This document shows, one piece after another, positions 63,983 through 64,000 of a stretch of DNA of 64,000 nucleotides. The stretch spans positions 186,001-250,000 of the forward strand of contig NZ_LYPF02000007.1 in assembly GCF_001661595.2 (NCBI RefSeq), written 5' to 3'. A model generated the notes under the pieces. That model worked only from the letters and a program-made list of their open reading frames with translations. It did not search any database and was not told where the DNA came from. Position numbers and translations under genes: made by a program. The stretch comes from Crocinitomix algicola. Its GTDB lineage: Bacteria > Bacteroidota > Bacteroidia > Flavobacteriales_D > Crocinitomicaceae. How positions within the stretch are numbered: the first letter of the stretch is position 1; each line of letters starts with the position of its first letter.

Positions 63983-64000
63983 ATGGGTTTAATTCCCGCT

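Noticed and set aside
63983-64000. Start of a tRNA gene at the right edge
   Set aside because: The 18 bases after the acnB terminator are too short to support any fold, and the T-loop-like GGGTTTAATTCCC alone is not evidence.
1-64000. CRISPR array, prophage or complete insertion sequence
   Set aside because: No regularly spaced repeats, phage structural genes or transposase genes were seen; the only mobile traces are the MITE-like element and the dispersed repeats.

Overview
The window is AT-rich chromosomal DNA from a member of the Bacteroidota, most likely a marine or freshwater Flavobacteriales of the Crocinitomicaceae/Cryomorphaceae type. The clues are secreted proteins with C-terminal type IX secretion (T9SS) sorting domains, SprB-like and DUF4249 proteins, TonB receptor/LytTR pairs, promoters of the TTG...TAnnTTTG type, near absence of Shine-Dalgarno sites, a Bacteroidota-type dcw cluster (FtsL-like protein, MraY with an extra loop) and split methionine synthase. 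No rRNA, tRNA, CRISPR array or intact transposase gene was seen.

Layout. 1-2.5 kb is a small accessory stretch on the minus strand: an edge-truncated YwqK-like protein, an alpha/beta hydrolase, a small unknown protein and a GNAT acetyltransferase, with structured repeats and a 109-bp MITE-like element. 2.5-15.9 kb holds a WG-repeat protein, a cytochrome c peroxidase remnant, an ABC transporter pair, a lipoprotein made of 22-residue EDWDxW repeats, a VWA protein, a CotH-kinase/lamin-tail T9SS protein, other exported proteins and a photolyase. 16.1-20.6 kb is a SAM-I riboswitch-controlled methionine synthase operon in which MetH is split in two and a QueF-like protein lacking the catalytic Cys and His lies between the halves. 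20.7-34.8 kb holds a beta-helix T9SS protein, MsbA-type exporter, RbfA, a LolC/E-like permease, an S9 peptidase, a LytTR two-component system and a TonB receptor with two DUF4249 lipoproteins.

34.8-38.6 kb is a second SAM-I-controlled operon (metX-hom-metZ). Between its riboswitch and metX sits a 30-codon ORF whose product ends in a Cys/Met cluster (CCCMTCCCM). 38.6-54.5 kb is the division and cell wall cluster mraZ-rsmH-ftsL-ftsI-murE-mraY-murD-ftsW-murG-murC-ftsQ-ftsA-ftsZ, with paired MraZ-box-like repeats upstream. 54.5-64 kb holds an SprB-like secreted protein, YqeY, an SH3-like protein, an S41 peptidase, a GNAT protein, a COG0523 metal GTPase behind two Zur-like palindromes that cover its promoter, and aconitase B.

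The two methionine loci work together: MetX, Hom and MetZ make homocysteine, and the split MetH methylates it. Both have the same -7 box (TAACTTTG) and SAM-I aptamers. The most interesting candidates for undescribed biology are the degenerate QueF-like protein inside split MetH, the Cys/Met leader peptide, a set of apparently leaderless promoters with a fixed box-to-start distance, and a dispersed two-hairpin repeat present in two copies whose stems differ in sequence but keep the fold.
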